In this document: positions 35,263 through 44,273 of the stretch, in pieces | Position numbering within the stretch: the first letter of the stretch is position 1 | How the letters are laid out: each line of letters opens with the position of its first letter | Source: Pseudoalteromonas umbrosa | GTDB taxonomy: Bacteria > Pseudomonadota > Gammaproteobacteria > Enterobacterales > Alteromonadaceae | Assembly: GCF_030125375.1 (NCBI RefSeq) | Contig: NZ_JASJUU010000001.1 | Coordinates: forward strand, 868,001 to 932,000 | DNA length: 64,000 nt | Direction of reading: 5' to 3' | The notes under the pieces: generated by a model | The model's database searches: none | The model's input: only the letters and a program-made list of their open reading frames with translations | What the model was told of the DNA's origin: nothing | Translations under genes and position numbers: made by a program

Positions 35263-36279
35263 ATGAACTGTAAAGCTGACTTAATCATGCAAAAATTCTC
35301 AATCTTGCAACACTTACCAAAAGCCAAACTAGGCTATCTGCCAACACCAGTTATTAAACTAGAAAATCTTACCCGAGTATTAGGTGGTCCTGATATATTA
35401 ATGAAGCGGGATGATCTGACAGGCCTTGCTCTTGGTGGAAATAAGACAAGAAAGCTTGAGTACATACTCGGAGATACGATTAAAAAAAGCTGTGATACGG
35501 TAATAACTGCAGGTGCTCAGCAGTCCAATCATTGCAGACAAACAGCCGCAGCTGCTGCGAAATTGGAGTTAGATTGTCATCTTTTATTAGGAGGAGAAAA
35601 ACCTGCCAATTTTAATGGTAATTTATTACTTGATGAGTTGTTTGGTGCACATATTCACTTCACCAAAGAAAATCGAAAAGGAGAAGACATTCCTAATCTC
35701 GTCGATACCTTGAAAGCATCGGGGCACTCACCGTATGTGATACCGTATGGGGGATCGAATGAGTTAGGGGCATGTGGGTTTATAGAAGCAGGTTTTGAGC
35801 TCTCGACACAAATAGGTGTTGATAATTTAAGCAATATCTTTTTTGCATCAAGCTCGGGTGGTACACATGCAGGTCTGATGATAGCCAAGTCTTTATTGAA
35901 ACATAAATATGAACTTACAGGCATACAGATTGATAAAGCTGAAAACGAAGCCCATAGCTTTCAACAGCAAGTTGCTGAGCTGGCAAATTCAATGTGCTCA
36001 TTTTTAAATTTGGCGCAAAGTTATCAAGTTGATGATGTAGTGCTGGATAGGGGCTATTTAGAGACGGGTTATGGTGTTTTGACTGCACAAGAAAAAGAAG
36101 CGATCCAACTATTGGCTAAATCAGAGGGGATTTTACTCGATCCCGTTTACACGGGAAGGGCTTTTGCTGCCATGGTAGATAAAATTCAAAAAAGAGAGCT
36201 TCCAAAAGATAAACAGGTAATGTTTTGGCACACAGGTGGAGCACCTTCTTTATTTGCCTACAGTGATTCTATGTTGTAG
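35263..36279 (+). CDS. PLP-dependent D-cysteine desulfhydrase / ACC deaminase family enzyme
   Basis: The protein is a fold-type II PLP enzyme of the DcyD/ACC deaminase group: MKRDDLTGLALGGNKTRKLEY carries the PLP lysine, AGAQQSNHCRQTAAAAAKL is the next conserved block, ASSSGGTHAGL binds the phosphate, and DPVYTGRAFAAM is near the C-terminus. Members release sulfide, pyruvate and ammonia from D-cysteine or deaminate 1-aminocyclopropane-1-carboxylate; the substrate cannot be settled from the sequence. The start is unsure: ATG 35263 has AAGAG seven bases upstream, while ATG 35287 (MQKFSILQHLP) better matches where homologous text begins. It is transcribed alone. Confidence 0.87.
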   Translation: MNCKADLIMQKFSILQHLPKAKLGYLPTPVIKLENLTRVLGGPDILMKRDDLTGLALGGNKTRKLEYILGDTIKKSCDTVITAGAQQSNHCRQTAAAAAKLELDCHLLLGGEKPANFNGNLLLDELFGAHIHFTKENRKGEDIPNLVDTLKASGHSPYVIPYGGSNELGACGFIEAGFELSTQIGVDNLSNIFFASSSGGTHAGLMIAKSLLKHKYELTGIQIDKAENEAHSFQQQVAELANSMCSFLNLAQSYQVDDVVLDRGYLETGYGVLTAQEKEAIQLLAKSEGILLDPVYTGRAFAAMVDKIQKRELPKDKQVMFWHTGGAPSLFAYSDSML

Positions 36280-36490
36280 TCGTATAGCAAGGTATACATT
36301 GTATCTAGCTAAATAAATGATACGTTTCGGTCTTAAATTGCTTTTATATATTGATTCCTTTAAATTCGCTGCTGCAGGTTTGATCCGCCAGCAGCGTTGC
36401 AAATACACTTTTGCAACTAGAACCCTAATATATAAAATGACGCTGAGTCATTTGAACTTTTCAATATAAATTACGGTAAACAAGTAAAAT

Positions 36491-36994
36491 ATGGCAGTCC
36501 TAGAAATTTTAACAGCCCCCGATCCAAGATTAAAAATAAAAGCAAAAAAAGTAACTGATTTTGATTCTGTTCAGAGCCTGATAGATGATATGTTAGAGAC
36601 CATGTACGCCACAAGTAACGGCATAGGGTTGGCTGCAACTCAAGTGGGTAGAGAAGAAGCTGTCGTTGTTATTGATATTTCAGATGAGCGTAATGACCCT
36701 CTCATCTTGGTCAATCCTGAGGTATCTGAAGGCAAGAATAAAGAAAAAGGCCAAGAAGGGTGCTTATCGGTGCCCGACTACTTCGCAGAGGTTGAGCGTT
36801 TCACATCAGTAAAAGTGACAGCGCAAGACAGAGACGGTAATGCAATTGAAATTGAGAGTGATGAGTTTTTAGCCATTGTAATGCAGCATGAAATTGACCA
36901 TCTTCATGGCAATTTATTTATTGACTATCTTTCACCGTTAAAACAAAAAATGGCGATGAAAAAGGTTAAGAAATACTTAAAGCTCCACGCTTGA
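36491..36994 (+). CDS. def: Peptide deformylase
   Basis: The 167-residue enzyme has all three PDF motifs: GIGLAATQ (about residue 44), EGCLS (about 89) with the metal cysteine, and HEIDH (about 132). It removes the formyl group from N-terminal methionine of new proteins. The C-terminus is the usual helix plus a basic end. It is not beside fmt, so it may be a second, stand-alone copy. AGTAAAATATGG precedes it with weak ribosome binding. Confidence 0.93.
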   Translation: MAVLEILTAPDPRLKIKAKKVTDFDSVQSLIDDMLETMYATSNGIGLAATQVGREEAVVVIDISDERNDPLILVNPEVSEGKNKEKGQEGCLSVPDYFAEVERFTSVKVTAQDRDGNAIEIESDEFLAIVMQHEIDHLHGNLFIDYLSPLKQKMAMKKVKKYLKLHA

Positions 36995-37134
36995 GTATGT
37001 TCGTTGGAAGCAGCATATTCCGTGCTGCTTCATCATAGCCCCTCCATTCTAAATTATTCTTGAGTGCTTTTTCAGCATCTTGTATGGTTTATCATTGATC
37101 CACATCTAAACCATATAACCCTTAAGGAATGAAT

Positions 37135-37563
37135 ATGCGAACGCTTAGTTTAAGCTTTTGCCTTGCGATCTTATTACTATCTGGTTGTGCCAGTATTGGT
37201 GAGGCAAAAAAACAAAGTCTTGCAGAAACAGCAACTGCTAAGGTGAAAGCGCGCAGTGAAGGTCTCAAAATGTATTTTGGGTTGTCCATCCCAACAGGTG
37301 GGCATATTACGACAAGTCAATGGCAGCATTTTGAATCAAACCAGCTAGCGAAAACATTTGCAGGCTTTAGTGTTGTGGATGCAGTCGGTTACTACAAAGG
37401 TAAGAAAGAGCATTCAAAAGTAGTCACTATTTATAATGCCTCTGCTGAAGATATTGCAGCAGCTAATTTACTGGCAAAAAAATATAGTCAACTCTTTAAT
37501 CAAGATTCAGTGCTCATTGCTCTACTCAATGTTTCGCAAGTAAGTTTTGTTGGTAAGGAATAG
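37135..37563 (+). CDS. Small lipoprotein of unknown function
   Basis: The 142-residue product has a lipoprotein signal peptide with lipobox LLSGC-AS. The mature part holds SIPTGGHITTSQWQHFESN, reminiscent of the DUF3574 proteins whose secreted beta-alpha domain carries a G-x-x-(V/I)-x-x-x-x-W-x-x-F segment. That is a tentative assignment. AAGGA at 37124-37128 is six bases before ATG 37135; the ATG at 37129 is too close. The next gene starts three bases after its stop, so they are probably cotranscribed. Confidence 0.68.
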   Translation: MRTLSLSFCLAILLLSGCASIGEAKKQSLAETATAKVKARSEGLKMYFGLSIPTGGHITTSQWQHFESNQLAKTFAGFSVVDAVGYYKGKKEHSKVVTIYNASAEDIAAANLLAKKYSQLFNQDSVLIALLNVSQVSFVGKE

Positions 37564-37566
37564 ACA

Positions 37567-37947
37567 ATGAGTTGTGTAAAGGCTGTGCATGAATATCTTT
37601 TAGCAAAACCATTTAGTAGCGTTAGTCAACCATTTGGTGAGGGTGTGGATGTATACAAAGTGAAAGATAAAATGTATGCAACACTTGCACTAGAAAAAAT
37701 GCGTCAGTCGCAAGGTGGACATTGGTGGTTAAATTTAAAATGTGACCCTGACGAGGCTCAAGCGTTGCGAGATATTTTTGACGCTGTTATTCCCGGCTAT
37801 CATATGAATAAACAACATTGGAACACGGTTATTCTTGATGGCACAGTGCCTAAAGGAGAGATAGAGCGCATGATCGACAACTCATTCTTGTTAGTTGTCA
37901 AAAAGATGCGTAAAAGTGAGCGGCAGTCAATATTATTGCATTTGTAA
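37567..37947 (+). CDS. MmcQ/YjbR family protein
   Basis: The 126-residue protein matches the MmcQ/YjbR (CyaY-like fold) family: AVHEYLLAKPFSSVSQPFGEGVDVYKV at the N-terminus, LNLKCDPDEAQALRD in the middle and GYHMNKQHWNTVILDG near residue 80. These small proteins have a DNA-binding-like double-wing fold, but their role is not established. It lies directly after the lipoprotein gene with a three-base gap. Confidence 0.87.
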   Translation: MSCVKAVHEYLLAKPFSSVSQPFGEGVDVYKVKDKMYATLALEKMRQSQGGHWWLNLKCDPDEAQALRDIFDAVIPGYHMNKQHWNTVILDGTVPKGEIERMIDNSFLLVVKKMRKSERQSILLHL

Positions 37948-38011
37948 TGACTATATTTGAACTTTTAATGCAATAAGCCCTCTTACCTAAATTAATAACA
38001 AGGATGGGCCT

Positions 38012-38638
38012 ATGTTTCCTTTCGATGTATTCACTGCATATACCGCAGCATGTCTTCTACTCGTTATTTCACCCGGGCCAGATAACATTTTGGCAATCGC
38101 TCGTGGAATAAGCCAAGGGCGATTAGCAGCTTGTATTTCTGCCAGTGCTTCTGGAGTAGGCATTTTATTTCATGTATTTGCAGCGACTGCTGGATTGACG
38201 TTATTGATCCAGACCTCAAATATTGCTTTTTACATCGTCAAATTCATCGGTGCCAGCTATTTAGTTTGGCTGGGCATTAAAGTGCTTCTTAATCGCAACT
38301 TGATTACTATAGAGTCTGTTGAGGCAAAGTCATATAAAACCATTTTTGCCACTGGCTTTTTCTCCGCGGCATTAAATCCAAAGCCGGGGATTTTTGTACT
38401 TGCGTTTGTACCGCAGTTTATCGACCCCAGCTTAGGCAGTGTTTCTATTCAAATGATGATATATGGTGCTTGGTTTGCGTTACTGACCACGCTTGGTTTT
38501 GGAATAATGGGCGTTTTTTCGACGCAGCTGAAGAAGTTTTTGGTAAATAGGCCCAAAGTGTTACAGGGCTTAAATATTTCGGCAGGGTTTACTTTTGTCA
38601 GCACTGGTCTTGCGGTCGCCTTTATGAAGCAGCGATAA
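38012..38638 (+). CDS. LysE/RhtB family amino-acid exporter
   Basis: The 208-residue membrane protein has six predicted helices and the family start AYTAACLLLVISPGPDNILAIARGISQGR, with the SPGPD signature. FIGASYLVWLGIKVL and GFFSAALNPKPGIFVLAFVPQF are further LysE marks. Members export amino acids such as homoserine, threonine or leucine; the substrate here is unknown. AAGGATGGGCCT precedes the start. Confidence 0.9.
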   Translation: MFPFDVFTAYTAACLLLVISPGPDNILAIARGISQGRLAACISASASGVGILFHVFAATAGLTLLIQTSNIAFYIVKFIGASYLVWLGIKVLLNRNLITIESVEAKSYKTIFATGFFSAALNPKPGIFVLAFVPQFIDPSLGSVSIQMMIYGAWFALLTTLGFGIMGVFSTQLKKFLVNRPKVLQGLNISAGFTFVSTGLAVAFMKQR

Positions 38639-38833
38639 CATCTTATATCAGTTCTGTTTATATCAATTCTGTTCAGTCAAAAACGACAGAGTTAATTGAT
38701 TATTTTACGACAAATAAGTTGGGTGGTTTTTGTAACTTAATTCACTTTTAGTTACATTTAAATTTATCTAATATATTGGAATAAATGTGGTTTTTATTTA
38801 CTGTAGCTAAAAAAATTAAAGGAGATACCTACA

Positions 38834-40705
38834 GTGTACAAATCCATTATTGCAATTTCTGTCGTGGCAGTGTTAGCTGGATGTCAAGCGAATAAGGCTA
38901 GCACCGGTACTAATTCAGTCAATGCTACAGCACAAATTCACAGTCAAAGTGCCGTAGAGGCAGAGACACAAAGACTAAATGCTTGGTTTGCAGAAAAGTA
39001 CGAACAAGAAATGCAAATGAGCCCAATTATGATGACGATTTATGGTCGAAAAGATAAATATGACCAAATCGATGACGTGTCTGAGCAGTCCCAGAAGCGC
39101 CAGTTAGCTTGGCTGGCAGGTACCGTAGCTGAATTAAGATCGCAATTTGATTACAGCAAATTAGATGATGAGGCTAAGATTTCTTATGATCTTTGGCTTT
39201 ATGACTATGAGCAAGAAAAGCAGCAAGCAAAGTTTTTTGAAAATGAATACGTGTTTAATCATATGTTTGGTATTCAGTCGTTTTTCGTCCAGTTTATGAT
39301 TAATTACCATAAAGTTGAAACGATAGAAGACATGCATGCGTACAACACTCGCCTAGTTAAAGGATCTGATGCAATTATTGAGCTGCTTGATCAGGCTCAA
39401 TCTAGAGCGAAAAAAGGTATTAGACCGCCTAAATTTACCTATGAAGGGGTTATTAACCAATCTAAAAGTATCATCAATGGTGCTCCATTTATCGAAAGCG
39501 ATAAAGATGCACCCCTTTGGTCAGATGCTAAACGCAAAGTGCAAAAGTTGATTGATGATAAAAAGATAAGTCAAACACAAGGTGATGCGTTGCTTGCACA
39601 AACGAAAGCTGCGTTGCAAGGTGAATTTAAAGCATCTTACACAGCTCTTATAAATTGGTTTGAGCAAGATATGGCTAACTTGAAGCAACAAGATGGTTAT
39701 GGTGTTGGCGACCTTCCAAATGGTAAGGCTTTTTATAATTACAGGCTGGCAGATCAAACCTCAACCAATTTAACCGCAGATGAGATCCATAAGATTGGTC
39801 TTGATGAAGTATCGCGTATTAAAAGCGAAATGATACAAATTATTGAGCAAGTTGGTTTTGAAGGCTCTTTAAAAGAGTTTTTTGAATTTTTCCGCAGTGA
39901 CCCGCAGTTTTTCTATGAGAACAACGATGAAGGCAGGCAAGGGTACATTGATGATTCTATTGCCTATTTAGATGAGCTCAACAAAAAACTACCAGACTAT
40001 TTTGGGATATTACCTAAGTCAAAATTAGTCGTTAAACGAGTTGAAGCATTTCGCGAGCAACCTGGAGCGGCGCAGCACTATATGCCTGGTACCAAAGATG
40101 GCTCTCGCCCTGGGGTTTATTATGCTCACTTGATTGATATGACATCGATGCCTAAAAATACAATGGAGTCGATTGCTTATCATGAGGGCAACCCGGGTCA
40201 CCATATGCAATTGTCTATTGCACAAGAGCTAGAAGGGATCCCAGAGTTTAGAACTAAAGCACAATTTACTGCATATTCTGAAGGGTGGGGATTGTATTCA
40301 GAATTACTAGCGAAAGAAATGGGTGCCTATAAAGACCCATATAGCGACTTTGGCCGTTTATCTAATGAGATGTGGCGTGCTGTTAGGCTGGTTGTTGATA
40401 CAGGTATTCATGCACAAGGCTGGTCTGAAGAAGAGTCCGTCTCTTACTTTATGAATAACGTACCAATAAATGATACCGCGGCACGTTCAGAAATTCGTCG
40501 CTACATGATCATGCCGGGACAGGCTACATCATACAAAGTGGGTATGATTAAAATTCTTGAACTGAGAGAGCATGCAAAAGATGAACTCGGTGCAAAATTT
40601 GATATCAGAGGCTTCCATGACACAATTTTAGGCGGTGGTGCCATGCCATTATCTATACTTGAAAGACGCGTGAACACATGGATTGAAGAGCAAAAGCGCT
40701 CATAA
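38834..40705 (+). CDS. DUF885 family lipoprotein, putative metallopeptidase
   Basis: The 623-residue product begins with a lipobox (VVAVLAGC-QA). DUF885 text covers most of the rest. The key motif is SIAYHEGNPGHHMQ near residue 445, a HExxxGHH-like zinc site, followed by FTAYSEGWGLYSELLAKEMG, which supplies the further metal glutamate. The family is related to gluzincin carboxypeptidases, and these proteins lie outside the cytoplasm. GTG at 38834 is used, with AAAGGAGA (38818-38825) about eight bases upstream; a downstream ATG would lose the signal peptide. A hairpin terminator follows. Confidence 0.88.
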   Translation: MYKSIIAISVVAVLAGCQANKASTGTNSVNATAQIHSQSAVEAETQRLNAWFAEKYEQEMQMSPIMMTIYGRKDKYDQIDDVSEQSQKRQLAWLAGTVAELRSQFDYSKLDDEAKISYDLWLYDYEQEKQQAKFFENEYVFNHMFGIQSFFVQFMINYHKVETIEDMHAYNTRLVKGSDAIIELLDQAQSRAKKGIRPPKFTYEGVINQSKSIINGAPFIESDKDAPLWSDAKRKVQKLIDDKKISQTQGDALLAQTKAALQGEFKASYTALINWFEQDMANLKQQDGYGVGDLPNGKAFYNYRLADQTSTNLTADEIHKIGLDEVSRIKSEMIQIIEQVGFEGSLKEFFEFFRSDPQFFYENNDEGRQGYIDDSIAYLDELNKKLPDYFGILPKSKLVVKRVEAFREQPGAAQHYMPGTKDGSRPGVYYAHLIDMTSMPKNTMESIAYHEGNPGHHMQLSIAQELEGIPEFRTKAQFTAYSEGWGLYSELLAKEMGAYKDPYSDFGRLSNEMWRAVRLVVDTGIHAQGWSEEESVSYFMNNVPINDTAARSEIRRYMIMPGQATSYKVGMIKILELREHAKDELGAKFDIRGFHDTILGGGAMPLSILERRVNTWIEEQKRS

Positions 40706-40732
40706 ATAATTAGGGCCTATTTTGAAAGTAAC

Positions 40733-40768
40733 AAATGCACATGCTTTTTGGCCTGTGCATTTTTTAAT
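40733..40768 (+). terminator. Terminator of the DUF885 gene; start of a 303-bp gap
   Basis: Arms aaatgcaca (40733-40741) and tgtgcattt (40754-40762) pair over nine bases and TTTAATTTT follows. The open frame 40722-40922 spans this hairpin and is rejected. The rest of the gap to 41008 is AT-rich with nothing recognised. Confidence 0.75.
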
Positions 40769-41008
40769 TTTGGCCATGTTTGTACCAATCAAATCCTGCT
40801 ATGTTGTAAAAAAACACGTATTCAAAAAAAGACAAGGTTGTGTTTTTAATATAGAGAAAGTGAGCTGCGAGTTCTTGGCTATCACAATGTGTTTGTATAA
40901 TTTTTTTGATGTCATACTTTAATTTTCATCTTCTAAAATAACTATAAACAGCTCTATATATTGGGTGTTTTCAAGTGTTGGAATTAAATATAACCGAGGT
41001 TAATTGTA

Positions 41009-41206
41009 GTGTTTTTTAGAGTATTATCAGCAATGCTAGGGGGGTTGTCCGGAATTGTGGGGGTTTTACTTTCATTTGTCTATAATGATTCTATTTCCGT
41101 GATTATTATTCAGCTAATGGCTTCAACATTCTTTGCCTTACTTTTTATTTTTTACTCATTAACAGGGAAAGAGATGGTAACTGAATTTATAAAAAGATTT
41201 TTCTAA
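41009..41206 (+). CDS. Small two-helix membrane protein
   Basis: The 65-residue product has two hydrophobic helices (about residues 4-24 and 29-52) and a basic C-terminal end. GTG start with GAGG about nine bases upstream gives modest support. No family is recognised. It may belong to the same group of small membrane proteins as the gene at 42444. Confidence 0.42.
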   Translation: MFFRVLSAMLGGLSGIVGVLLSFVYNDSISVIIIQLMASTFFALLFIFYSLTGKEMVTEFIKRFF

Positions 41207-41238
41207 ATTCAGAGGTTTAAGAAATATTAAATTGAAAG

Positions 41239-41268
41239 TATGGATGCTCCGAGTATGTCAACCCAAGT
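41239..41268 (+). repeat. 30-bp repeat, copy 1
   Basis: TATGGATGCTC followed by TATGTCAAC recurs at 42099-42128 with about six differences. The two copies flank the secreted-protein gene at 41495. Both lie near GTTGAC/GTCAAC inverted words. Confidence 0.5.
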
Positions 41269-41494
41269 TGTTTTCTATATAGGAGATTAAGTACAGGTTG
41301 ACGAGCATAATAAATAAATGACACTTATCTCAATGTGTGTCGTCATTTATAAAATAGGCTTAAAAAGTTGGTATAAGTGGTTGTCATGTTAAATGTTGTT
41401 TATATCTATATTCTAACATAGTTCTTTTATAAATAATATTTAAAGAAATATCGGGGGTATGAAAAATGCAATTTACAGTGGGTATTAGTTCCCA

Positions 41495-42049
41495 ATGAAG
41501 ATTAAATTATTACTGGCGACTTTTCTATTTTTATCACCCGTTTCATTGGCTGGGAAAAAACTGGGATTAACCGATTTTAATGTATATGACAGAGGCGATG
41601 GAAAGTTTGAGTTGATAGCGCTACATGTATTAAAAGGAAGGCCAGGCTCAGAACTCGTTGAATTCAAGTTGTGTGGCAAAAGTATTTTTGTGAAAGGAAT
41701 CCATGGCCAATCTCAAGTTATGATTGATAAATGCGCAATTGATTTAAAGGAAATATCAGTAGCATTATACTATGAGAATGAGGGAGAACGTTCCTTGTAC
41801 GAATATTTTCAACCTGAAGCTTGTACTAACGCAGATATATACTCAAGTATAAGTCGTGAATCCAAAGATAGCATTACTGTTTTCTTAGCAGACTTTACTA
41901 TTGGTGAGCTTGTAAGCATTTCCACTGTTTCTGGCTTATTGCTTGATAGGTTTCGTACTATCGCAGGGTGTACTTACTTTAAAGAATTCCCTGGGTTATC
42001 AGAACAATCTGAATTAATTATAAATGATAGATTATTCAAAATAGAGTAA
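41495..42049 (+). CDS. Secreted protein of unknown function
   Basis: The 184-residue product has a Sec signal peptide (KLLLATFLFLSPVSLA-GK) and a mature part with four cysteines, suggesting disulfides in the periplasm or outside. There are no recognised motifs. The start has no clear Shine-Dalgarno. Codon use is AT-rich compared with the glucan locus, and the gene is bracketed by two copies of a 30-bp repeat, so it could be an acquired unit. Confidence 0.58.
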   Translation: MKIKLLLATFLFLSPVSLAGKKLGLTDFNVYDRGDGKFELIALHVLKGRPGSELVEFKLCGKSIFVKGIHGQSQVMIDKCAIDLKEISVALYYENEGERSLYEYFQPEACTNADIYSSISRESKDSITVFLADFTIGELVSISTVSGLLLDRFRTIAGCTYFKEFPGLSEQSELIINDRLFKIE

Positions 42050-42098
42050 TAACAAATATAAAAGAAACCCAACCCAAAGCCCTGATATAGTTGACACA

Positions 42099-42128
42099 TA
42101 TGGATGCTCTATCTATGTCAACTTAAGT
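42099..42128 (+). repeat. 30-bp repeat, copy 2
   Basis: Second copy of the element at 41239-41268. Here GTTGACA (42090-42096) and TGTCAAC (42116-42122) form an inverted repeat around the unit. Confidence 0.5.
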
Positions 42129-42443
42129 GAATCTATCGTGGTAGATAGAACTTGAATTCGGGTAGTGTTTTTTCTTATGCTCCATACACACGAGATGACT
42201 TCAATGGCCTACATCGGGATTTTAAAACTAGTGTTAGTCAGTATCGAAGATAGGTATTATGTTTCCTGTAAATAAATCGATTTTTATTTGGTAGCGCTGT
42301 TGTAGATAAGATTTTTCAAGAGTAATAGGTTTTGTATTGAGTATCAGAACTTTTGTTGCATTAATGAAAAACGGGGCTCGTACCAGTTGGAAGTGTTGTT
42401 ATATAGCAAGTGGTTCAGCGCCTACAAATGGGTTTTCTAAAAG
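42129..42443. other. Intergenic region without recognised features, 315 bp
   Basis: It is AT-rich, with no open frame of note and no strong hairpin. Confidence 0.4.
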
Positions 42444-42746
42444 ATGATTAAAAAATTATACTTAATTATTATCTTTGGTTATTTAATATATGTGGCAATT
42501 ATAATAATTGACTTTCAACCATCGAGCTTTTTAAGTTTTATCATGGTTACTTTTGTATTTTTTTATTGCTCTTATAATTTAATTAACTTTTTTAATGGAA
42601 AGGGTATTCGAGTATCTATGGTAGAAAAGTTAAACGATATCCCTAAAAATACTGATGAGAGGCTGATAGCCGTGATGGCGTATGTTGGAGTGCTAGTTAT
42701 TATAGTTCTAAACAGTGCTTTTGAGATTTATAGTTGGCTAAATTAA
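42444..42746 (+). CDS. Small three-helix membrane protein
   Basis: The 100-residue product has three hydrophobic segments (about 4-22, 28-48, 73-95) separated by a short basic loop and an ERLIAVMAYVGV turn. No family is recognised. Ribosome binding before the ATG is poor (TTCTAAAAGATG). Confidence 0.5.
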   Translation: MIKKLYLIIIFGYLIYVAIIIIDFQPSSFLSFIMVTFVFFYCSYNLINFFNGKGIRVSMVEKLNDIPKNTDERLIAVMAYVGVLVIIVLNSAFEIYSWLN

Positions 42747-43017
42747 TCCCATGAATTAAACAAAATTTAAAAAGTCTAAAGAAACAGAAATATCCTCAGT
42801 CTGGTCACTACCTTTGCTCACGGATTCACAATCAGGTCAGATGTAATGATATGTAATAGTAATTATTAATCCGCACTCTATCTTTGAAGCACAGCTAGCA
42901 AAACTGCTAGCTTGGAACGATGTGTACAGCACTGTGGAATTCGTGCTCTGTTGTTTTTTACTTGCACAACATTGCGAAATGCATCACTTACTGATCATTA
43001 TTTAAAAGGAATATAAT

Positions 43018-43740
43018 ATGTCCATTCGTGTAAATGTATTGGCTAATACTAACTTTGAACATCAATCATTACCTATAGCATCTCGCGACGCGTTATCTGG
43101 CACTAGTCAAAATCAAAAATTCAACGAGCTAAAAATGGAGAACGGTTATGGCTCGGCAACAAGTGTCTCCGTATCGCCAGGTTATCATGCAAAGGTAGAT
43201 GCGCATGTTAAAATCAAAATGGTCTCAATTACGCAGCAAACTTTTGACCAGATTGTAGATGAAGCAAAACGTAGTGATTCATATCAGCGAAACAGCCAGT
43301 TTCGTAAAGAGCTGGAAAGCGCTACATACACCTCAGCAGGCTCTTCAACAAGAGGGATCTTTGGTTGGCTACTAGGAGGTGGCAGCGGCTCATTTTCAAA
43401 CAAAACTGAAAATCTCACTGAAGCAATTAACGACTATGAGGTAGGTCAATCCTCAAGTGATACTACTGTTGCAAATTCAATTGCCAGTATCATGGTCAAC
43501 AACCAAAGTGAAGTTGAAGTCACGGGAACAATTTCTGTAACCGGTGAACTTCTAGTGCCTTCACCTACAACGCTAGTTGTTGAGACAACGACCTTTAAAA
43601 TGGAAACCGCATCGGGTAATGCGGCGTCTGTGAGCATTATCAACCAAGCACCAGTGGTTCCGGTTGATACCCAATCAAGCACAGTTAGCGACAACACTGT
43701 TGCACCGGGCTCAAGGCTAAACGTAACACCACTTGGCTAA
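43018..43740 (+). CDS. Unrecognised 240-residue protein with glycine-rich central loop
   Basis: The frame has a good start (AAAGGAATATAAT before ATG) and a clear terminator after the stop. The product has no signal peptide. Its layout is a polar N-terminal part, a stretch VSVSPGYHAKVDAHVKIKMVSI that looks beta-rich, a helix (QQTFDQIVDEAKRS), a hydrophobic glycine-rich loop RGIFGWLLGGGSGSF near residue 120, then a long T/S/V-rich beta region and an unstructured end. The hydrophobic loop in a soluble beta protein suggests membrane contact or a surface or pore-type protein, but this is speculation. No homologous family comes to mind. Confidence 0.68.
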   Translation: MSIRVNVLANTNFEHQSLPIASRDALSGTSQNQKFNELKMENGYGSATSVSVSPGYHAKVDAHVKIKMVSITQQTFDQIVDEAKRSDSYQRNSQFRKELESATYTSAGSSTRGIFGWLLGGGSGSFSNKTENLTEAINDYEVGQSSSDTTVANSIASIMVNNQSEVEVTGTISVTGELLVPSPTTLVVETTTFKMETASGNAASVSIINQAPVVPVDTQSSTVSDNTVAPGSRLNVTPLG

Positions 43741-43768
43741 CCAAAAATAAACTTATTAATAGGTACAC

Positions 43769-43808
43769 AAGTTAAAGCTTCAGCATTAGCTGGGGCTTTA
43801 ACTTTTGA
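43769..43808 (+). terminator. Terminator of the 43018 gene
   Basis: Arms aagttaaagc (43769-43778) and gctttaactt (43795-43804) pair over ten bases, with an inner cagc/gctg helix, followed by TTG. The transcript is likely ended here. Confidence 0.72.
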
Positions 43809-44273
43809 CAGTCTGTGCAACAGACTGTTGCTCAAATAACATTGCAAAGAATGCATGTTTTCTCGGCTATCATTTGCAATTGTGCTCGACAAAAAATGAT
43901 TGTTGCTTCTGCATAGCTGCTGTATCTTGAATTACCCACTCCAACAGGGGGGAGTTGATATGAAATGCAACATACTTCTCGTTGTGCATAGTGGTTTTCA
44001 GTCCTAGAAAGTTTGAAAGCTATCTAAGCTTGTCTATGAATTATCATCATTTGAACATTTATTAATATAATCATGGTTGAATTGTGTACAGTTTGTTTTG
44101 GTTTCGTACAAGTATGGTGGGCCATAGGCACACACACTTAATTAGGGCCGCAGTCGCACTGCCAGATTTATCACAAGCAAAAGGAATTGCGTGGATTACT
44201 CAGCTGAGATCAGCGATTTTTTTGCCTGCTGGCAATGTAATATTTCAGAGCAAAATTTATAGGGATGAAAATA
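43809..44273. other. Intergenic region with overlapping hairpins
   Basis: cagtctgt-gca-acagactg (43809-43827) overlaps gcaaca-gac-tgttgc (43817-43831), so two alternative hairpins share one arm. The rest, to 44273, has no supported gene; a 65-codon frame at 44084 lacks ribosome binding. Confidence 0.45.

Noticed and set aside
40722..40922. 66-codon open frame after the DUF885 gene
   Set aside because: It runs through the terminator hairpin at 40733-40762 and has no family resemblance.
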